The position numbers and the translations under genes are program-made. From Ridgeia piscesae (lineage: Eukaryota; Annelida; Polychaeta; Sabellida; Siboglinidae): 64,000 nucleotides of DNA. The first letter of the stretch is position 1. The number at the start of each line of letters is the position of its first letter. Under the pieces are notes generated by a model. That model worked only from the letters and a program-made list of their open reading frames with translations. It had not been told where the DNA came from and searched no databases. Location: assembly GCA_025642075.2 (NCBI GenBank), contig JAODUO010000428.1:85001-149000 (forward strand), in the 5' to 3' direction. Positions 59,701-64,000 of the stretch are shown here, piece by piece.

Positions 59701-62700
59701 CACCAGGATGACAGTCACATACACACTTACACAAATCAAATGTGACATACAGATCAAAGACACCAGGATGACAGTCATATACACACTTACACAAATCAAA
59801 TGTGACATACAGATCAAAGACACCAAGATGACAGTCACATACACACTTACACAAATCAAATGTGACATACAGATCAAAGACACCAAGATGACAGTCACAT
59901 ACACACTTACACAAATCAAATGTGACATATAGATCAAAGACACCAGGATGACAGTCACATACACACTTACACAAATCAAATGTGACATACAGATCAAAGA
60001 CACCAGGATGACAGTCATATATACACTTACACAAATCAAATGTGACATACAGATCAAAGACACCAGGATGACAGTCACATACACACTTACACAAATCAAA
60101 TGTGACATACAGATCAAAGACACCAGGATGACAGTCACATACACACTTACACAAATCAAATGTGACATACAGATCAAAGACACCAAGATGACAGTCACAT
60201 ACACACTTACACAAATCAAATGTGACATACAGATCAAAGACACCAAGATGACAGTCACATACACACTTACACAAATCAAATGTGACATACAGATCAAAGA
60301 CACCAGGATGACAGTCACATACACACTTACACAAATCAAATGTGACATACAGATCAAAGACACCAGGATGACAGTCACATACACACTTACACAAATCAAA
60401 TGTGACATACAGATCAAAGACACCAAGATGACAGTCACATACACACTTACACAAATCAAATGTGACATACAGATCAAAGACACCAAGATGACAGTCACAT
60501 ACACACTTACACAAATCAAATGTGACATACAGATCAAAGACACCAGGATGACAGTCACATACACACTTACACAAATCAAATGTGACATACAGATCAAAGA
60601 CACCAGGATGACAGTCACATACACACTTACACAAATCAAATGTGACATACAGATCAAAGACACCAGGATGACAGTCACATACACACTTACACAAATCAAA
60701 TGTGACATACAGATCAAAGACACCAGGATGACAGTCACATACACACTTACACAAATCAAATGTGACATACAGATCAAAGACACCAGGATGACAGTCACAT
60801 ACACACTTACACAAATCAAATGTGACATACAGATCAAAGACACCAGGATGACAGTCACATACACACTTACACAAATCAAATGTGACATACAGATCAAAGA
60901 CACCAGGATGACAGTCACATACACACTTATACAAATCAAATGTGACATACAGATCAAAGACACCAGGATGACAGTCACATACACACTTACACAAATCAAA
61001 TGTGACATACAGATCAAAGACACCAGGATGACAGTCATATACACACTTACACAAATCAAATGTGACATATAGATCAAAGACACCAGGATGACAGTCACAT
61101 ACACACTTACACAAATCAAATATGACATACAAATAAAAAATACCAGGATGACTTACACAAATCAAATGTGACACACAGATCAAAAACATCAGGATACGTT
61201 CCTGTCTACTTACATGGCATACACAGTTCTCGTAGTTTCTCGTGACTTGTCTGGATGTCTGACAGAGTGACCGGCAGCTTACTTAGGTCATGGACGACCG
61301 GACGCTTCAGACTGATGTGAGACAACGCAATCGCTGACAACATTCTGAAAGTGACACGACATCAGCAAGTAGTCCAGTTCTTGAACACATGTATGACGAC
61401 ATGTGAGACACAACACAGCACCACACACCAAGTGGTCAGTGACACTGGTCAATCCTACATGCGAACTAAAGAATAGCTAAGTTATGTACCAACAATATAA
61501 TGATTCCTGCAGAAATGCATAAGTTTTTACATTATTGTCTTTCGACATCTGGTTTGCTCTCCCCACAAAATACTAAATATATGACTGCATTAGGCATTGT
61601 TCTTCATCATCACCATCACCATCACCATCACCATCACCATCACCATCACCATCACCATCACCATCACCATCACCATCACCATCACCATCATCATCATTGT
61701 GCAGTCATACTCAGTGTGCCACGGTTGGGTAAAGGTCTCATCTGCCTGTCTTGTGTTATCCTCTGCCAGATGGTCCCCTTCCAGTCAGGGCTTTATGCAG
61801 CACTAAGTTTTTGCCAGTCACATACGATTTGGTGGACACATGGATGTTAACTGTTAATCCAGTTTACAAACTGTAAATGTGTCTGGTGATCTGAAACTGA
61901 CTACAAACACATGTGACACCAGTTACACTCACCTTTGAGGCATAACTGACAAAATCTATGGTTTTGGAAGACTTTTTCATCCTTCATTTTTTACCCATCC
62001 ACCACCCGTCCACCCATATATCTTCCAGTCCACCCATATATCTTCCCGTCCACCCATATATCTTCCCATCCACCCATATATATTCCCGTCCACAACAGGT
62101 TTTACCCATCCAAATGACGGGTGGACAGTCTCCGTATAAAGCTATACCTGTTTAGTTTGTCTCTCTGTCATCTCATCAGTTTTATCTCGATCATTTCCCA
62201 TTGTAAAGTAAAGTTCCTAGGTGATGATACATTTATAGAAACAATTCAAATTCTGCCGACTGTATTTAAAGCTAAGAATTTGTGGATCACAGAAAGGTAT
62301 AAAACTGCTACTTCTAAATGTCCAGCAGTGTCTACACACAATTACGTCCAATCACTATAGTTATATAACTCACACACATGCAACTGACATCACATAGATA
62401 ATCAATATCTGGGCCCGGGGACCATCTCCCTAATTCTGTTAAGAACTCTTAAACATGATTTTGCACTTTGAAATAAATTCTGATCCTTAACAGTAATCCT
62501 GAATACTTGTAAACTGTCAAAACCACAAAACTCTAGCGGGACATTGTCGCTAGTGTGTCGTGGAAATAATATCCTCGGTAATATAACAATGGATATTTGC
62601 GTTTAAAAAAAAATCATTTATTTTAACAACAGATTTTGTGTAAAGATGAGTTTTCCTAAAGAGCTATTTATCTTAGTGAAACTGTCCAGGTGAATGTTGA

Positions 62701-63444
62701 CCCCTGATGCTATCAAGACAATGGACGAATACGAAGGAGAAAACCAACTTTTCCTCGACGTCTCTGTGGGCTCCCTCTGGGATGGTGTCCGCCATCCGCA
62801 CCAGGGACGCCCCACTGCCTGGGTGGGTGTAGCTCCACACCTGTCAATCAAAGTTACTGACAGCTGAAACTACGCCTCGCATTGGTATGTTGTGAACACT
62901 GGTAAAATATTTGTGATTTTTTTAATACGTAACACAATTATTTTCTACAATAATCATATGGAGAAATTAATTGGCAACCCAATAGACTTTAGTGGCTTAA
63001 AAATTTACCAGATTATAACAAAATCTCTGCCATTGCAGATTTCTGCCGTGAATAATTAACTATTTATACAACACATTTAAAATTGGCACACTCATAACCA
63101 CCATATTAATCTGCTAACAATAAATTCAGTTCAAACTGTGTATTGGCACGCACAATCTGACAACAAAACAGAGGAAAACAAAAAATTAAGGACCATCAAC
63201 AAGAAAAACCTAACCCCGCCTGCACTAGAAGGCACAGAGAAGGGTAGGCATAATTCAATGAACTTTTTTAAAAGATGTGATCAAAGTGGAACAACATAGA
63301 AACTAGGTCTCCTCCCAGGCACAGACTGGGTGAAGGGAGAGGTGACGGGTCCTTACCGGTATTCTGTACTCAACAAACTGGGGAGCTGCCTCCCCAATGA
63401 CTGCATTATCCAGGGACCTGGGCACAACCAGACACTCCGGCAGA
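51960..63444 (-). CDS. Myotubularin-related pseudophosphatase, MTMR10/12 type, 5' end outside window, reading frame broken
   Basis: Exons read (minus): 63444-63357, 62837-62749, 61344-61214, 55793-55644, 54743-54571, 53790-51960, with a possible cassette exon at 58215-58165. Family landmarks in order are VEYRIPVWSYTHPGSGASL, VRMAD, LPVTLSDIQTSHEKLREL, LVQLLVDPACRSLHGFQALV, EREWVALGHHF, CPVFLLFLDCCWQLLQQFP, FQFSEMYLAVLWDT, SAWDWSKQFSEEELTLFNNP. These are the C-terminal half of a myotubularin phosphatase domain. The CX5R catalytic loop is replaced (EESCSDLAPVISCLVQLL), so it should not hydrolyse phosphoinositides. Active relatives are regulated by such dead partners; that role is inferred here. 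The last exon carries a one-base phase break near 53680-53690 and 19 copies of an 11-residue repeat near its 3' end. MTMR10, 11 and 12 cannot be told apart here. Confidence 0.87.
52340..52966 (-). repeat. Coding 33-bp minisatellite in the MTMR10/12-like gene
   Basis: 19 units of 33 bp encode HADRSTPSDRG and variants. Units 1-8 and 9-16 show the same order of V and S variants (V S S V S S S S), so an 8-unit block of 264 bp was duplicated. The last three units are diverged. It is in frame with the conserved MTMR domain (after the break) and with the C-terminus. Confidence 0.93.
53676..53692 (-). other. Reading-frame break in the MTMR10/12-like last exon
   Basis: Upstream residues (LAVLWDT) and downstream residues (CLGLFDNFIFN) are both family-like but in different frames, joined across a short TGTGTG tract. 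There is no splice pair that would remove one base. This is either a sequencing or assembly indel at the dinucleotide run or a true inactivating mutation. Confidence 0.7.
53793..54235 (-). repeat. 44-bp minisatellite made from the 3' splice region of the MTMR last exon
   Basis: Period 44, about ten units. On the minus strand each has GTTCCACTCTTGCAT, and the true acceptor reads GTTCCACTCTTGCAG. The array starts at the acceptor and runs upstream into the intron. Confidence 0.92.
54571..54743 (-). CDS. MTMR10/12-like exon e (degenerate catalytic loop)
   Basis: 173 nt, acceptor CTGTCCACACAG, donor GTACAG. It encodes EESCSDLAPVISCLVQLLVD, then RSLHGFQALVEREWVALGHH and FADRCG. In active myotubularins an HCSDGWDRT loop precedes the LxLLLD-YRT helix at the same spacing; here aligned Cys and Arg are Glu and Leu. 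Confidence 0.92.
54758..55475. repeat. 30-bp minisatellite upstream of MTMR exon e
   Basis: Core GGTCACTACATGGTATGGTC plus AGCTGTGAGT, about 24 units with several short deletions. It begins about 13 bp from the acceptor of exon e. Confidence 0.92.
55644..55793 (-). CDS. MTMR10/12-like exon d
   Basis: 150 nt, acceptor TTTTGTTATGTAG, donor GTGGGT. It encodes SRKEMLSLDANWFSRLEDTR, then WISVVAICLQSALRVVEDLI, matching the NWFSxLExTxWL block of this branch. Confidence 0.9.
55794..57235. other. MTMR intron, unique part with hairpin
   Basis: AT-rich sequence with the hairpin at 56239-56309 and a G-run at about 57090-57102. No exon recognised. Confidence 0.5.
56239..56309. repeat. Long near-perfect hairpin
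   Basis: ACCAGGCAATGACTGCTGAT and the following bases are mirrored by GTCAGCAGTCATTGCCTGGT, with arms of about 34 bp and nearly no loop. Further out, GAATATTCATG occurs on both sides (about 56218 and 56340), suggesting a larger fold-back element. It lies between MTMR exon d and the candidate cassette exon. Confidence 0.65.
57236..57523. repeat. AACAC pentanucleotide repeat with variants
   Basis: (AACAC)n mixed with AGCAC and AATTAACAC blocks. The cysteine/valine/leucine-rich minus-strand frames are artefacts. Confidence 0.95.
57524..58164. other. MTMR intron, unique part
   Basis: A 27-bp segment (AACAAGAAAAAACAGACCAG) is tandemly duplicated near 57907-57985. Nothing else recognised before the candidate cassette exon. 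Confidence 0.5.
58165..58215 (-). CDS. Possible 51-nt cassette exon of the MTMR10/12-like gene
   Basis: It is flanked by a long pyrimidine-rich acceptor (CTCACCTTCCTCCTAG) and a consensus donor GTAAGT. The length is a multiple of three and it fits in phase 1-1 between exons c and d with no stop (PVSVFSRVAPILRWF and flanking codons). Exons c and d also join directly in phase, and that shorter join looks more like the family, so if this exon is real it is probably alternative. It could also be a chance pair of splice motifs beside a minisatellite. Confidence 0.35.
58228..58470. repeat. 19-bp minisatellite beside the candidate cassette exon
   Basis: Unit GAGACAGAGACTGTGACAT, about 12 copies, starting about 12 bp from the candidate acceptor. 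Confidence 0.9.
58500..58925. repeat. Diverged repeat of about 34 bp with ACACACCTACACAAACACAT units
   Basis: About 12 imperfect units sharing CACCAACACAACTACACACC. No coding sense. Confidence 0.8.
59140..61195 (-). repeat. 60-bp satellite array in the MTMR intron after exon c, GTAAGT in each unit
   Basis: Period exactly 60 bp, about 34 units, mostly one-base differences. On the gene strand every unit contains GATTTGTGTAAGTGTGTATG. Units differ at one site (CCAGGATG or CCAAGATG), mostly in the order G G A A between 59461 and 60600, giving a 240-bp higher-order unit, then a run of G units. Open frames of 374-688 codons are artefacts. Confidence 0.95.
61214..61344 (-). CDS. MTMR10/12-like exon c
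   Basis: 131 nt, acceptor CACTTTCAG, donor GTAAGT, ending in phase 1. It encodes MLSAIALSHISLKRPVVHDL, then LPVTLSDIQTSHEKLREL and CMP. A 60-bp array whose units carry GTAAGT starts within about 20-30 bp downstream of this donor. Confidence 0.88.
61605..61698. repeat. CACCAT hexanucleotide repeat
   Basis: (CATCAC)n / (CACCAT)n, about 15 units, in the MTMR intron between exons b and c. A polyhistidine frame through it is not considered coding. Confidence 0.95.
61990..62100. repeat. Short 21-bp repeat (CCACCCATATATCTTCCCGT)
   Basis: About four to five units in the same intron. The remainder of 61699-62748 holds no recognised feature. Confidence 0.8.
62749..62837 (-). CDS. MTMR10/12-like exon b
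   Basis: 89 nt, acceptor GATTGACAG, donor GTTGGT (weak). It encodes VWSYTHPGSGASLVRMAD and TIPEGAHRDVEE. The W-S/C-W-x-H-x-x-G-x-x-L-V-R-M block is diagnostic for the MTMR10/12 branch. The donor was chosen by phase (AA|A) with exon c. Confidence 0.88.
63357..63444 (-). CDS. MTMR10/12-like exon a
   Basis: 88 nt, acceptor TTGTTGTTGCAG, donor GTAAGG. It encodes LPECLVVPRSLDNAVIG and then APQFVEYRIP, the entry to the RIPVW motif. The pyrimidine tract of the acceptor merges into a CAA-rich tandem array. Confidence 0.88.
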
Positions 63445-63445
63445 C

Positions 63446-63935
63446 TGCAACAACAACAACAGACTGAGTGTCACCACAGCAACAACAACATACTGAGTGT
63501 CATCACAACAACAACAGCAACAGACTGAGTGTCACAACAACAACAGCAACAGACTGAGTGTCATCACAGCAACAACAACAACAACAACAGACTGAGTGTC
63601 ATCACAGCAACAACAACAGCAACAGACTGAGTGTCATCACAGCAATAACAACAACAACAGACTGAGTGTCATCACAACAACAACAACAGCAACAGACTGA
63701 GTGTCATCACAACAACAACAGCAACAGACTGAGTGTCATTACCACAACAACAGCAACAGACTGAGTGTCATCACAACAACAACAGCAACAGACTGAGTGT
63801 CACCACCACAACAACAACAGACTGAGTGTCATCACAACAACAACAGCAACATACTGAGTGTCATCACAAAAAACAAGAACAGACTGAGTGTCATCACAAC
63901 CACAATAACAACCACAACAACATACTGAGTGTCAT
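63446..63935. repeat. CAA-rich minisatellite with GACTGAGTGTCATCA, at the acceptor of MTMR exon a
   Basis: Variable units (about 27-42 bp) of ACTGAGTGTCATCACAAC plus a CAA/CAG run, about 14 copies. It merges with the TTGTTGTTG pyrimidine tract of the exon a acceptor. Confidence 0.88.
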
Positions 63936-64000
63936 TCACAACAACATTATCATGTAATTATTACTTTAGTGTTGCTGATTATTATATGTACATGGCATTA

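Noticed and set aside
59101..61189. Minus-strand frames of 675-688 codons and plus-strand frames of 174-374 codons
   Set aside because: 60-bp array read in multiple frames; lies in an intron of the MTMR gene.
61500..61850. Polyhistidine-containing open frame
   Set aside because: It is a translation of a CATCAC hexanucleotide repeat inside an intron, with no family similarity.

Overview
The window is nuclear DNA from an animal. Three conserved multi-exon protein-coding genes are cut into small exons with GT-AG introns (one GC-AG), and there are decayed non-LTR retrotransposon pieces and TTAA-flanked inverted-repeat elements. A very large share of the sequence is minisatellite. The proteins are clearly bilaterian-like, and gene density, AT-rich introns and LINE type suggest a marine invertebrate, perhaps a lophotrochozoan such as a mollusc. 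That last step is a guess; nothing here fixes the phylum.

Layout. (1) 1793-22269, minus strand: a complete gene for mitochondrial small-subunit ribosomal protein MRPS27, 11 coding exons, 466 residues. (2) 22611-40744, plus strand: a complete METTL25B (RRNAD1)-like methyltransferase gene, 9 coding exons, about 821 residues. It is divergent from MRPS27, with 341 bp between the two start codons, so the two probably share a bidirectional promoter. (3) 40745-51959: intergenic, holding a 24-bp array of 3.1 kb and further arrays of about 18, 32 and 31 bp. (4) 51960 to beyond 64000, minus strand: the 3' part of a myotubularin-related pseudophosphatase of the MTMR10/12 type, with six conserved exons, one possible 51-nt cassette exon, a reading-frame break in the last exon and a coding 33-bp repeat. 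METTL25B and the MTMR gene converge. All three genes were read by joining exons by eye on splice sites, phase continuity and recalled family sequence; no alignment was run.

Nearly all long open frames in the window are stop-free frames through tandem arrays, not genes. The most unusual signal is where the arrays sit. About a dozen begin within 0-30 bp of a splice junction, and several carry copies of the splice signal in every unit. A 19-bp array starts exactly at a 5' splice site and repeats GTAAGT about 80 times; a 71-bp array (about 48 units) and a 60-bp array (about 34 units) also carry GTAAGT in the sense of the host gene. A 44-bp array copies a 3' splice site, but each copy read has GCAT where the real site has GCAG.

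Functionally the genes are unrelated housekeeping genes: a mitoribosome subunit, a predicted SAM-dependent methyltransferase, and a catalytically dead phosphoinositide phosphatase homologue. No operon-like link is implied beyond the shared promoter of the first two.
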